Shown here: positions 35,517-47,765 of the stretch, piece after piece
How the letters are laid out: each line of letters begins with the position of its first letter
Numbering within the stretch: the first letter of the stretch is position 1
Notes under the pieces: generated by a model
Told to the model about the DNA's origin: nothing
Databases searched by the model: none
What the model saw: the letters and a program-made list of their open reading frames with translations, nothing else
NCBI GenBank assembly: GCA_009760885.1
Contig: CM019696.1
Coordinates: 44,539,358-44,603,357 of the forward strand
DNA from: Achatina immaculata
Lineage: Eukaryota > Mollusca > Gastropoda > Stylommatophora > Achatinidae
Reading direction: 5' to 3'
Length of the DNA stretch: 64,000 bases
Program-made: the position numbers and the translations under genes

Positions 35517-35817
35517 ACCTGTCTTCTGTTGTATTTAATTCTTTCTACCTGTCTTCTGCAGTGTTTAATTCCTTCTACCTGTCTTCTGCTGTGTTTAATT
35601 CCTTCTACCTGTTTTCTGTTGTGTTTAATTCCTTCTACCTGTCTTCTGTTGTGTTTAATTCCTTCTACCTGTCTTCTGCTGTGTTTAATTCCTTCTACCT
35701 GTCTTCTGTTGTGTTTAATTCCTTCTACCTGTCTTCTGCTGTGTTTAATTCCTTCTACCTGTCTTCTGTTGTGTTTAATTCCTTCTACCTGTCTTCTGTT
35801 GTGTTTAATTCCTTCCC
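35517..35817 (+). repeat. 30-bp minisatellite, 10 copies (copy 2)
   Basis: Same unit and same variant order as at 33805-34105. Confidence 0.97.
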
Positions 35818-35886
35818 AGGTAACCATTTTCTGCTATTTTGATGCAGAAGTTCATGAAAAAGGCTTATGAAAGTATCATACTCATT

Positions 35887-38283
35887 TGTTCTCAAGGCCA
35901 GCACTTGTTTGTTCAAAAGACCAGCACTTGTTTACTTGTTTGTTCAAAAGACCAGCACTTGTTTACTTGTTTGTTCAAAAGACCAGCAATTGTTTACTTG
36001 TTTGTTCAAAAGGCCAGCATTTGTGTTTTCAAAAGACCAGCACTTGTTTACTTGTTTGTTCACAAGACCAGCACTTGTTTACTTGTTTGTTCAAAAGACC
36101 AGCACTTGTTTTTTCAAAAGACCAGCACATGTTTGCTTGTTTGTTCAAAAGACCAGCACTTGTTTACTTGTTTGTTCAAAAGACCAGCACTTTGTTTGTT
36201 CAAGAAGCCAGCACTTGTTTGTTCAAAAGACCAGCATTTGTTTGCTTGTTTGTTCAATAGACCAGCACTTGTTTGCTTGTTTGTTCAAAAAGTCAGCACT
36301 TGTTTGTTCAAAAGACCAGCACTTGTTTGTTCAAAAAGTCAGCACTTGTTTGTTCAAAAGACCAGCACTTGTTTGTTCACAAAGTCAGCACTTGTTTGTT
36401 CAAAAGACCAACACTTGTTTGTTCTAAAGACCAGCACTTGTTTGCTTGTTTGTTCAAAAGACCAGCACTTGTGTACTTGTTTGTTCAAAAGACCAGTATT
36501 TGTTTGTTCAAAAAGTCAGCACTTGTTTGTTCAAAAAGTCAGCACTTGTTTGTTCAAAAGACCAGCACTTGTTTGCTTATTTGTTCAAAAAGTCAGCACT
36601 TGTTTATTCAAAAGACCAGCACTTGTTTGTTCAAAAGACCAGCACTTGTTTGCTTGTTTAATAGACCAGCACTTGTTGGCTTATTTGTTCAAAAAGTCAG
36701 CACTTGTTTGTTCAAAAGACCAGCACTTGTTTGTTCAAAAAGTCAGCACTTGTTTGTTCAAAAGACCAGCACTTCTTTGTTCAAAAAGTCAGCACTTGTT
36801 TGTTCAAAAGACCAGCACTTGTTAGTTCAAAAAGTCAGCACTTGTTTGTTCAAAAGACCAGCACTTGTTTGTTCAAAACCAGCACTTGTTGCTTGTTTGT
36901 TCAAAGGACCAGCACTTGTTTGTTCAAAAGACCAGCACTTGTGTGCTTGTTTGTTCAAAAGACCAGTATTTGTTTGTTCAAAAAGTCAGCACTTGTTTGT
37001 TCAAAAAGTCAGCACTTGTTTGTTCAAAAGACCAGCACTTGTTTGCTTGTTTGTTCAAAAGACCAGCACTTGTTTGTTAAAAAAGTCAGCACTTCTTTGT
37101 TCAAAAGACCAGCACTTGTTTGTTCAAAAGACCAGCACTTGTTTGCTTCTTTGTTCAAAAGACCAGCACTTGTTTGTTCAAAAGACCAGCACTTGTTTGC
37201 TTGTTTGTTAAAAAGACCAGCACTTGTTTGCTTGTTTGTTCAAAAGACCAGTATTTGTTTGTTCAAAAAGTCAGCACTTGTTTGTTCAAAAAGTCAGCAC
37301 TTGTTTGTTCAAAAGACCAGCACTTGTTTGCTTATTTGTTCAAAAAGTCAGCACTTGTTTATTCAAAAGACCAGCACTTGTTTGTTCAAAAGACCAGCAC
37401 TTGTTTGCTTGTTTAATAGACCAGCACTTGTTGGCTTATTTGTTCAAAAAGTCAGCACTTGTTTGTTCAAAAGACCAGCACTTGTTTGTTCAAAAAGTCA
37501 GCACTTGTTTGTTCAAAAGACCAGCACTTCTTTGTTCAAAAAGTCAGCACTTGTTTGTTCAAAAGACCAGCACTTGTTAGTTCAAAAAGTCAGCACTTGT
37601 TTGTTCAAAAGACCAGCACTTGTTTGTTCAAAAGACCAGCACTTGTTTGCTTGTTTGTTCAAAGGACCAGCACTTGTTTGTTCAAAAGACCAGCACTTGT
37701 GTGCTTGTTTGTTCAAAAGACCAGTATTTGTTTGTTCAAAAAGTCAGCACTTGTTTGTTCAAAAAGTCAGCACTTGTTTGTTCAAAAGACCAGCACCTGT
37801 TTGCTTGTTTGTTCAAAAGACCAGCACTTGTTTGTTAAAAAAGTCAGCACTTCTTTGTTCAAAAGACCAGCACTTGTTTGTTCAAAAGACCAGCACTTGT
37901 TTGTTCAAAAAGTCAGCACTTCTTTGTTCAAAAGACCAGCACTTGTTTGTTCAAAAGATCAGCACTTGTTTGCTTGTTTGTTAAAAAGACCAGCACTTGT
38001 TTGCTTGTTTGTTCAAAAAACCAGTATTTGTTTGTTCAAAAAGTCAGCACTTGTTTGTTCAAAAAGTCAGCACTTGTTTGTTCAAAAGACCAGCACTTGT
38101 TTGCTTGTTTGTTCAAAAGACCAGCACTTGTTTGCTTGTTTGTTCAAAAAGTCAACACTTGTTTATTCAAAAAACCAGCAGTTGTTTGTTCAAAAAGTCA
38201 GCACTTGTTTGTTCAAAAAACCAGCACTTGTTTGTTCAAAAAGTCAGCACTTGTTTGTTCAAAAGACCAACATTTGTTTGTTG
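35887..38283 (+). repeat. 23/31-bp minisatellite, about 2.4 kb, with higher-order structure
   Basis: The unit is cagcacttgtttgttcaaaa plus gac or agt, with longer variants carrying an extra tgcttgtt. A roughly 755-bp higher-order period is visible: the gaccagtatt variant at 36491 and 36961 recurs at 37246 and 37719. Confidence 0.95.
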
Positions 38284-38604
38284 AAAACATGAACAATGGT
38301 CCCTCCCTCAATGAAAATACAAATTTTAGACATACAAATTAACGGTGTAACACAATAATTAGTGTATGCGTACGTAACTATACACGGAACCACTGCAGTA
38401 AAGGTGTGAAAACATAATTTTTGCACTAGGAAAAACGTAGCATCAGGTTTATTATTTAACTACTACACAGGTATGACGTTTCGGCGCGAGCATTAATCAT
38501 ACGATCTAGAGGTGTGTCCTATTGGACAACTGACTTCACGAAATATAAGCCAGGCATGCCAGGTTTAGGGGAAATAAGAACAGCAGCGCAAAAGGAGGAC
38601 AAGA
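38284..38604. other. Intergenic, no feature recognised
   Basis: Unique sequence between two arrays. Confidence 0.4.
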
Positions 38605-39512
38605 AGAAGAAGAACAGAACAGAGGGAGAAAGGACAGAGAAGCAGAACAGAGGGAGAAAGGACAAAGAAGCAGAACAGAAGGAGAAAGGACAAAGAACCA
38701 GAACAGAGGGAGAATTGATAGATAAGCAGAACAGAGTGAGAAAGGACAAAGAAGCAGAACAGAGGGAGAAAGGACAAAGAACCAGAACAGAAGGACAAAG
38801 GACAAAGAAGCAGAACAGAGGGAGAATTGATAGATAAGCAGAACAGAGTGAGAAAGGACAAAGAAGCAGAACAGAAGGAGAAAGGACAAAGAAGCAGAAC
38901 AGAGGGAGAAAGCACAAAGAAGCAGACCAGAAGGAGAAAAGACAAAGAAGCAGAACAGAGGGAGAAAGGACAAAGAAGCAGAACAGAAGGAGAAAGGACA
39001 AAGAACAGAGGGAGAAAGGACAAAGAAACAGAACAGAGGGAGAAAGGACAGAGAAGCAGAACAGAAGGAGAAAGGACAAAGAAACATAACAGAGGGAGAA
39101 AGGACAAAGAAGCAGAACAGAAGGAGAAAGGACAAAGAAACAGAACAGAGGGAGAAAGGACAAAGAAGCAGAACAGAGGGAGAAAGGACAAAGAAACAGA
39201 ACAGAGGGAGAAAGGACAAAGAAGCAGAAGGAAGGGAGAAATGACAAAGAAACGGAACAGAGAGAGAAAGGATAAAGAAGTAAAAGGAAGGGAAAAAGGA
39301 CAAAGAAGCAGAAAGAAGGGAGAAAGGACAGAGAAGCAGAACAGATGGAGAAAGGACAAAGAAACAAAACAAAGGGAGAAAGGACAAAGAAGCAGAAAGA
39401 AGGGAGAAAGGACAGAGAAACAGAACAAAGGGAGAAAGAACAAAGAAGCAGAACAGAGAAAGGACGAAGAAGCAGAACAGAGGGAGAAAGGACAGAGAAA
39501 CAGAACGAAGAG
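38605..39512 (+). repeat. 28-bp purine-rich minisatellite, about 32 copies
   Basis: The unit contains gaagcagaacagagggagaa plus aggacaaa. The plus strand is almost free of thymine. Confidence 0.97.
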
Positions 39513-39889
39513 GACACATAGAGCGAAGACGGAAAGATAAACAGAAAAAAACGACAGATAGAACAAATGGACAAGTAAAACTAATCGACATGCAGAAGAT
39601 AGATAAGCAGTGTAGAAACGGAAATAGTTTAGGACAGACAGAAGATGTGTTTCAAGTTAGAAAGTGATTATTAGAACTGCGTGAGAAATGCAGAAGATTT
39701 GATATTTTTGGAACTTTGTGTAAAATTCTCTCTGAGATGCCTTATATGGATACTTGTGAATTTAGTTTGATGAGTAATAAAAGTCAACTATAATTTGATT
39801 CAAGAACGAACCATCCGACTCTATAATTATTTTATGTTTCACGATTTCAATCTTGTGGTGAGTCGTACAATATCACGTGTAGCGACTTT
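39513..39889. other. Intergenic, no feature recognised
   Basis: AT-rich unique sequence. Confidence 0.4.
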
Positions 39890-40205
39890 CTGAAATGTGA
39901 AGTGAGCACACAGAGGAATGTGTAATACCTTAAATGTGAAGTGAGCACAAAGAGGAATGTGTAATACCTTAAATGTGAAGTGAGCACAAAGAGGAATGTG
40001 TAATACCTTAAATGTGAAGTGAGCACAAAGAGGAATGTGTAATACCTTAAATGTGAAGTGAGCACAAAGAGGAATGTGTAATACTTTAAATGTGAAGTGA
40101 GCACAAAGAGGAATGTGTAATACCTTAAATGTGAAGTGAGCACAAAGAGGAATGTGTAATACCTTAAATGTGAAGAGAGCACAAAGAGGAATGTGTAATA
40201 CCTTA
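39890..40205 (+). repeat. 39-bp minisatellite, 8 copies
   Basis: The unit contains aaatgtgaagtgagcacaaa and gaggaatgtgtaatacctt. Confidence 0.97.
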
Positions 40206-40212
40206 AACACTA

Positions 40213-42240
40213 ATTATGTCATTCCATGAGAATAGTGAAGAGAAAAACCATTATCTTATTGCAAAGGAAACTAAATTGATAAGAACTGACAAAACAAATA
40301 AGGCAGCTGAAATATTTATCTATGTCGAAAAACTAGAAGAGGTGGAGAGTTTTGAATATCTTGGATCATAACTAACTAATAAAGTAGATAGAATTAGGGA
40401 AATTAAAAGGAGGACATCTATCGCTCTTCAACTAAAGAATGTGTGAAGAAGAACAGACAGAACTACAAAAAAATACAGTTTTTAAGGGCATACATCTTTC
40501 CCATCGCAACATATGCCTGTGAGACATTGACACTTAACAAAACAGCTGAGAAACACATAAAAGCCTTTGAATGTAAATGCTACTGAAGAGTTCTTCAAAT
40601 ATCATTGGCACAAATAGGAACAGATATATCCATACTAGGTAGTGAAAACAGAAATCAACAGTATGCATCATTACTGGAGGAGAAAGAACCCGAACCGACA
40701 ATAGAAGATGTCTTATGGGCAATAAAGAATCTGAAAAATGGTAAATCACCAGGATGTGATGAAATAACAGCTGAATTTATTAAAGGAGGAGGAAAGGAAT
40801 GTGCAACAACCTATCATGCACTATGTAAAAAGATATTGCATTCAGGTATTTGGCCAAAAGAATGGAAAAGAACTGTATTCATACCACTGCCAAAAAAGGG
40901 TAACCTGAAATTATGTACAAACTACAGAACTGTTGCCCTGATTAGTCATGCCAGTAAAATTCTGTTAAAAATCATAATGGTTAGACTTCGAAAGAGAATA
41001 GAAGAAGAAGTCAATATGGTCCAAGCTGGTTTCAGGCAAGGAAGAGGATCAAGAAATCATATATTCAATCTAAGATTAATAATAGAGAAATGCAGAGAGT
41101 TTAATGTTAATCTATATTTATCCTTTATAGACTGCTCAAAGGCAATTGAAACCAGAAACTTTGGGAAATAATGGGAAAAATGGGATTTCCAACACATTTG
41201 ATACAATTAACATCACTGTTGTATCTAGACCAACAAGCAGCAGTAAGAATAAATGGTAAAACAACAACTTGGTTTGACATAAAACAAGGGGTCCGTCAGG
41301 GGTGCATATTGTCGCCTAATTATTTAACTTGTATACTGAAAATATAATGAGGAATGTTAGAGAAGGTGTAGACAAAAATATTACGATGCCATAACAATTG
41401 GAGGTTATGAAATACCAGAGATTAGATATGCTGATGACACAATATTACTGTCCACAACACAAAAAGGAATTCAAAAAATAATTATGTCAGTCCGTAAGAA
41501 TAGTGAAGAGCAAAACCTCTATCTTAATGTGAAGAAAACTAAATTGATGACAACTGACAAAACAAACAAGGCAGCTGATATATGCATCAATCAGGAAAAA
41601 CTGAAAGAAGTGGAGAGCTTTGAATATCATGGATCAATGTTAACTAATAACGGAGATACAATGAAGGAAATCAAAAGGAGGACATCTATTGCTCTTCAGA
41701 AAGTAAAAGCTAAAGAATCTGTGGAGAGGAACAGACAGAACTACAAAAATAAGATTTTTAAGGGCATACATCTTTCCCATCGCAACATATGCCTGTGAGA
41801 CCTGGACACTTAACAAAACAGCTGAGAAACATATAAATGCCTTTGTATGTAAATGCTACAGAAGAGTTCTTCAGATATCATGGATACAAAAAAGAACAAA
41901 TATATCCATACTACAAGAACTTAATATTGAAGAAGGCTGGCTAGTAAATAAGATTAAAGAGACAAAACTTAAATGTTTTGGACACATTAAACGTCATGAT
42001 AATCTAGAGAAAACCGTCTTGGAAGGGTACATAATGGGAAAAAGAAAGAGAGGAAGACCAAGGGGAAGATGGCTGAAAGACATCGTTGATAATCTGCAAA
42101 TGGTTGCATCAGAAGCAGACCATCTTGGTTACAACCGAGAGGCCTACAGGAGAGCTGTTAGGGAGGCAAAGTTTCGCAAAGTTACTGCCCATGCGAATCA
42201 ATTCCCAGGGCAGTATTTAGACAAAATCTCAGTAAAATGA
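40213..42240 (+). mobile_element. LINE A (RTE-like), chimeric copy with RT domain
   Basis: 40605-41171 encodes reverse transcriptase: NLKNGKSPGCDEITAEFIKG, WKRTVFIPLPKKGNLKLCTN, VQAGFRQGRGSRNHIFNLRL and LSFIDCSKA. After a frameshift come IKQGVRQGCILSPN, YADDTILLSTTQKGI and a C-terminal frame 41484-42240 with KKTKLMTTDKTN, GYIMGKRKRGRPRGRW and NREAYRRAVREAKFRK. The first 420 bp (40213-40636) are a diverged copy of the later segment 41482-41910, so part of the 3' region precedes the RT. The endonuclease domain is missing and the frame is broken, so it cannot be active. No TGAATGAA tail is seen at this 3' end. Confidence 0.9.
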
Positions 42241-43189
42241 AAAAAAAAATAGCACATTTAAAACTGAACCCACGTGTTTAAATTCCAGTGTAACTTCCGT
42301 TGAGTGTCTTTCTACCAAAATTTCTCATCAAAATCTATTATGCAGAGCGTGATAGTTCAGTAGTGAAAGAGTTAAATCAAATCCTGTCACACAGAAACTA
42401 GACGCAACAGAATGTAGTTTCGGAGAACAGTGCACTATGAAGCCTGGACGGACTATACAATAAATAAGAAAGTTATCAGAGAAGTCGCGAAACCACGGCT
42501 AAAACATATCAAGGAGAAGAACAAGTTCACAGCTCAGTCGAAATATTTCTACAAACAGTAAACAATGAGACTTTCGCACGGTAGAGTAATACAACACGGT
42601 GCTGTATGCTTAAAACTCACCGGACATGTCACAAAAAAGATGGCCGTTGGAGGACCTAAAGACCACTGGAGAACCTATGCATACAGGTAAAACAACGGTG
42701 ACACAACCAACGTTGTCTGAACGCCATTAAGAAGAGTATACCCAAAATAGCTAGATTTTAATTATTTTCTTGTTTTTAACTGCTTCGAACTGCAACGGGG
42801 AAAAAGCCATAAATATGTACAACCTTTACTAAGAAAATTAATAACAAAAGTTAACAAACAAACAAAAAAATTACAGCCTTGACACAGACAGTAAACAGTG
42901 ATGAACAGTTTTGGCTTTTGTTTTGTTTTTTAAACTTGTAAGCTTAATAAAACAGGACTACTATCAATGAAAATCACAAGGACTCAAGAAGCAAGGAATT
43001 GTGAGCACATCTGTTAATTTTATTGTTTTGTCTACGTACGGCTACGTTTTTATTTTCTTCAACACTACATATAATGAGCTGACGAATTTTGTTTTTTAGT
43101 AGAAGACTCTAAAATAGTAACAAAGTTAATACCTGCTTCTAAAATCATCAATAATAATAAAGTAATGGAGCATTTGATAGCATACACAG
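42241..43189. other. Intergenic, weak SINE-like piece
   Basis: 42557-42600 (gactttcgcacggtagagta) resembles the tail of the SINE at 44520-44731. Nothing else recognised. Confidence 0.35.
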
Positions 43190-44245
43190 AGATTCATTAT
43201 GGAGAATTTTAAGTCTGTATGGAATGCCATCTAAAACTGTCAACATCATTAAGGATCTACACAATGGATATGTTTGTGCAGTCAAAACTGAAGAAAGGAT
43301 GGCCGAATGGTTCCAGATTGAAACAGGCGTGAAACAAGGATGTATAATGTCTCTTTTGCTTTTTTGGAATTACAATAGACTTCATAATTAAAAAATGCTG
43401 CACAGGTAACACAGGTATTGACTGGGTACATGGGACCCAACTAGAAGATCTTGATTTTGCTGATGACATAACTCTTATCAGTAACAATGTGAATTCCGTG
43501 CAAGAAAAAACAGACAGCCTATCTTCACTGGCTAGCAAAATAGGACTTGAAATTAACAAGGACAGAACAAAAATAATGAAACTTCCTATTAATCAAAATG
43601 GAAAAATACACGTAGAAGGGACATATATTGAAGAAGTCAATCAAATGACATACCTTGGAAGCTACATAGACCAGGATGGTGACAACAGAAAGGAAGTTAG
43701 AATTAGAATTGCAAAAGCAGCATCGATCTTCAAGAATCTGGAGAACATATGGCATTCAAAAGTTATAAGCACATAAACCATGTTAAGACTATTCAATTCA
43801 GATGTAATATCCACCCTTATTTATTCATGCGAAAGCTGGAAAACAACTAAAGAAATAGACAAGAAATCAGACTCTTTTGAAAACAAATGCCTAAGACAAA
43901 TACTCGGTATAAAGTGGAACGAATTCAAGAACAATGCAGAGATAAGACAGATGACTGAACAACAACCAGTCTCATAGATGATCAGGAAAAGGAGATGTTG
44001 GTCACTTGATGAGAATAAATTATTAGAGAATCGCAAAACAAGCTATCAAGTGGAACACATCAGGCCAAAGAAAAAGAGGCAGACCGCGTGAAACTCTAAA
44101 GAGGACGTTGTTAAGAGAGGCCAAATTAATAGGCATAGAATCCCTTGATGAGGTTGAAAAGCTCGCCGAAAACAGGAAAAAATTGGCGAACTACCTTGCG
44201 AGCCCTATGTGACGCTTAACGGCACGGGAAGGATATAAGATAAGA
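43190..44245 (+). mobile_element. LINE B (RTE-like), 5'-truncated copy
   Basis: Broken frames give MAEWFQIETGVKQGC, TGIDWVHGTQLEDLDFADDI (intact FADD box), NGKIHVEGTYIEEVNQMTYL, KEVRIRIAKAAS, LIYSCESWKTTKEIDKKSDS and KRGRPRETLKRTLLREA. It ends tgtgacgcttaacggcacgg and gaaggatataagat. This is the longest plus-strand LINE B copy and best defines the 3' end of the family. Confidence 0.9.
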
Positions 44246-44519
44246 ATGGAGTATAGTTTATGTCTGTCCCTGAAAACTTTACCGTACAGTTTTATTGAAC
44301 GCAAGTGTGTGTTGTTTCCCGATTGGCTAAATTTGTCAGTAACGTTATGAATCTCGATGGCTTAGCTTTGATTTACACTACAGTTTACTCCTGCGTACAT
44401 TCGGACTTTTGTTTTATTTGTATTTTCTAACTTTTAAAAAATATATTTATAAAATATAAGAAAAGGCATAATAAATGTCTTTGTATTTCGGGTAGCAACC
44501 TTAAAAATTGTTTTTTATA

Positions 44520-44731
44520 AATAAGAAACAACGAGGCTTTCGTACGGTAGAGTAAGAGAACACAGTTTTGTAGGATTAGACCCCGAAAAAAATCGTAGAC
44601 AAAGCACTTTAGTGAGACGTGAGAGAAATAAAAATCACAAGAGAATGACATTGGATTCGAACATGGACCCCGGTAGGACGAGCAGCTGTCTAGCCACGAG
44701 AGAACAGTGTACAAACTGAGCTATCTCAAAC
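44520..44731 (-). mobile_element. tRNA-derived SINE
   Basis: Minus strand: gagatagctcagtttgtaca carries box A (plus 44712-44723) and tgttcgaatcc carries box B (plus 44653-44663). A non-tRNA body follows (ctcacgtctcactaaagtgc). The head adjoins a C-rich tract at 44731-44752. The box spacing is long, so the source tRNA is uncertain. Confidence 0.7.
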
Positions 44732-44811
44732 CCCCCCCCCCCTCCCCCCTCCAAAAAAAAAGTCATTAGTACTGTTCAGCCGACACGAAGTATCGTGACA
44801 CCCGGAAAGAA

Positions 44812-44925
44812 TATCTTGTGATTTTTCTTTCTCTCACGTCTCACTAAAGTGCTTTGTCTACGATTTTTTTCGATTTCTAATCCTAAAAAATTGTATTCTC
44901 TTACTTTATCATAAAAATTGTTTAG
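44812..44925 (+). mobile_element. Partial SINE body, inverted relative to 44520-44731
   Basis: cttgtgatttttctttctct and cacgtctcactaaagtgctt match the reverse complement of 44545-44640. The tRNA head is missing. Confidence 0.75.
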
Positions 44926-45117
44926 TAACTTTCATGTATGCTTTCTTTGTGTCGCGTTGAAAGTGACTTAATATGTCAATTTTAAATAGAAAGAAAAAAA
45001 AAACAAAGCAAAACAACCTTAGACATTATGGAGAGCTATGTTTTTTTGTTTTTGCCTTCACATTATACGTCTAATTGTGCAGCCAGGATTAAATGATTAT
45101 AATATCAGGGGTGTCCA

Positions 45118-45520
45118 GATTCTAGACGCTTAACAAAACAGCCGAGAAGCACACAAAAACTTTTGAATGTAAATGCTATCGAAGAGTTCTTCAAATATCA
45201 TGGGCACAAAAGAAGAACAAATACACGTATATCCGTACTATACGAACTTAATATTGAAGAAGGTTGGCTAGTAAAGAAGATTAAACAGAGAAAAATATTT
45301 TGACACATTAAACATCGTGAGAATTTAGAGAAGACCGTCTTGGAAGGATACATGACAGAAAAAAGAAAAAGAGGAAGACCAAGGCGAAGATGGTTGCAAG
45401 ACATCGTTGATAATCTGCAAATGGATGCATCAGAAGCAGACCGTCTTGCTTAAAACCGAATGGCTTACAGGAGAGCTGTTAGGGAGGCAAAGTTCCGCCA
45501 GGGACATGCAAATGGCTGAC
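45118..45520 (+). mobile_element. LINE A 3' fragment
   Basis: Broken frame with ELNIEEGWLVKKIK, RKRGRPRRRWLQDIVDNLQM, AYRRAVREAKFRQGHANG; 5'-truncated. Confidence 0.88.
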
Positions 45521-46494
45521 TGATTAATACCTTACAAGTGAGAAGGAATATCAATTGTTGGAGTAGCCGCAGCCTAAAATAGAAGTCAACCTAACGATTA
45601 TATAAATGAACAATAAATGAACAATTAAGACTACAATAAATTCAACTGAGAAAACGTAGTTTCCAGTACTATAATAGTTCAGAACAACGGTGTGTTATAC
45701 TTGTTGTGCAGCATTTACTATCACCAATTAGCGAAAGTTTGGGAAAATCTAAATTATTCTCGAAACATGTCACCTGTTGTCTGACCCTACAGGGCAGATA
45801 AGCGTGACGCCATGGGAACAGGTATACAAAAGTCTTCACCTGGCAAGATAAGCAAACAACTGGTAAGATAGACAAAAGGTAAGTGCTTAATGTTAAATTA
45901 TTTCTGCTATGGAATTCATTTTTCTTTTCATAGAATTTAATTCACATCTTCATAAACAATCACATCACATACTTCCTAGCAAGTATACAACCAATAAACA
46001 CATTTTAGCGAGTCATTAAACTGATACATCGCAACTTCATTATGTTCTGACGAAAAGTAGAAAACAAACCCAAGAAAACAGCAAAATTAAACTGAAATCA
46101 ACATATAGAAAACCAAGGATTTAATCAGTGGCTTTTTAAAAGCTGAATGACACTAGTCCTAAAAATCATATGGTAGAAAAAAAAACGCAAGCTCAATAAG
46201 TAGTTTAGTTTGGAAACAATACAAATTATACAACATACGACTTTTATTGTTTAATATTTACTGTTTTTCCACGGAAGCATAGTTGTGTAAATTAACAGAT
46301 TTTGTATTTATTTTATCACATTTAAGGAAAACAGTTTATAATATAGAATATTTAGTCTTTCTTTTAAAGCCGGATTTTCTACTTTTTGTGCATGATTATT
46401 TTTCCATCGGACTAAAATCTCAGGTTTATCTCCCCGTGTGACACGTCAGGAAGTGGCTGTTTACTAGCCCACTGAAGTTCAGGGCTAGGCGTTC
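45521..46494. other. Intergenic, no feature recognised
   Basis: AT-rich unique sequence. Confidence 0.4.
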
Positions 46495-46706
46495 ACATAC
46501 ATACATACACGCACGCATACAATCACGCTGGCAGGCAGGCATGCAAGCATACATACATGGATACATACATACATACATACATACATACATGCATACATAC
46601 ATACATACATGCATACATACATACATGCATACATGCATACATACATACATACATACATACATGCATACATACATCCATACATACATACATACACACATAC
46701 ATATGT
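46495..46706. repeat. (CATA)n microsatellite
   Basis: Tetranucleotide catacata with scattered catg and cacg variants, followed by (ATT)n at 46726-46755. Confidence 0.98.
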
Positions 46707-46769
46707 AGCATAGCCTTGTAAGTAATGATTATTATTATTATTATTATTATTATTAGTGATATGATCGTG

Positions 46770-47765
46770 AATATAGTTAAGAAGATATTGGGGGCAGGAT
46801 AGTAGATCAAACGGCGACAGGAAGGTGGATAGTTAGAGGGGCGAAGAGCGGATACTTAGTAATTCAAAACCCTGATCAAAGGTAAACCTAGGAGACATGG
46901 CTACGCCGAGAGATCGTAAGTTAGTCCAGTACTAACAACACAATGACTCCAAAACCACCCACACACACCTGCAGTAGCCGAGATGGAACAATAGACATCT
47001 GACACTGACTGAGGAAGTTAGGGGACAAAGGACCAGTAGTTAAACGACTGAACCGAGAACGGACTAAGTCCCATGAAAGAGATGGTGGACTTATGCAACT
47101 AAAAATAACAATTGGACAGACGGAATGAAAGCAACTAACGCGTATAGGTTGTTGCTAATTCTAGGATGCTATTCGCGACCGGTTTTGGGCGACAAAGGAT
47201 GACCCAATGACCAATACAACATTTGGAGGCGTGGGCTATTGGACGGAACTTACGAATATAAGGAGGGGAAGAGGGCTGAAAAAGGCAGAGAGATTCTGAT
47301 AGAGGAGGAGGATTCAGATTCAGGTAGAGAGAGGAAGATTCAGCAAGGAAGATGTAGAGATAGAGACAGATAGAGATTTTAGAGTTAGAGATAGCGAGAG
47401 TAGGAAGACAGTAGAACACCAGGAGAACCCGTAAGGAGAAGACAAGCAGTCTAGGAGAACAGAAAAGATAGAGAAGTAGTGTTAGACTGAACCAGTGTAT
47501 CAAGAGATTGTGCAGTAATTGTTACATTGAAACTTCGAGCACCGAGCTTTTGTATTAAAGTATGAAGTATTGAAATATTGTGAAGCTGAGAACGCTGCTG
47601 AAATACGGCATTTAGAATATGAGAAGTATGATATTGTGATATTTTGAGATTATGTGCTACAAAGATGAATATAACGAAATGTATATAATCTTACATATTA
47701 TTCCAAGAGATATTTGCGACGAAACGTCTTGATCATATTTATCAAAATAAACGATTTCAGTTCAT
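46770..47765 (+). other. Possible solo LTR or unannotated promoter region
   Basis: The order resembles an LTR: CCAAT-like gacccaatgacc at about 47198, TATA-like aatataagga at about 47253, a purine-rich stretch, and aaaataaac at about 47745. I could not define matching ends or a target duplication. Confidence 0.25.

Larger units (their letters stand above)
34378..36092 (+). repeat. 1.71-kb tandem duplication, copy 2
   Basis: Second copy of 32669-34380. The shared ttc at the junction (34378-34380) is the only microhomology seen. Confidence 0.95.

Noticed and set aside
36704..37984. 426-residue open frame rich in Cys, Leu, Phe and Lys
   Set aside because: All three plus-strand frames of this array are open for long stretches. 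There is no start context, splice site or domain.
38519..39591. Three overlapping minus-strand frames of about 350 residues (SVLSPSVLFLCPFS-like)
   Set aside because: Shadows of the 28-bp purine-rich array; translating a pyrimidine-only strand gives Ser/Leu/Phe/Pro in any frame.
44653..44731. Functional tRNA gene
   Set aside because: Boxes A and B are present but spaced too far apart, no cloverleaf or acceptor stem forms, and a SINE body follows.
47135..47503. 122-residue minus-strand open frame
   Set aside because: Low-complexity Leu/Ser/Tyr composition opposite a purine-rich stretch; no domain and no splice context.
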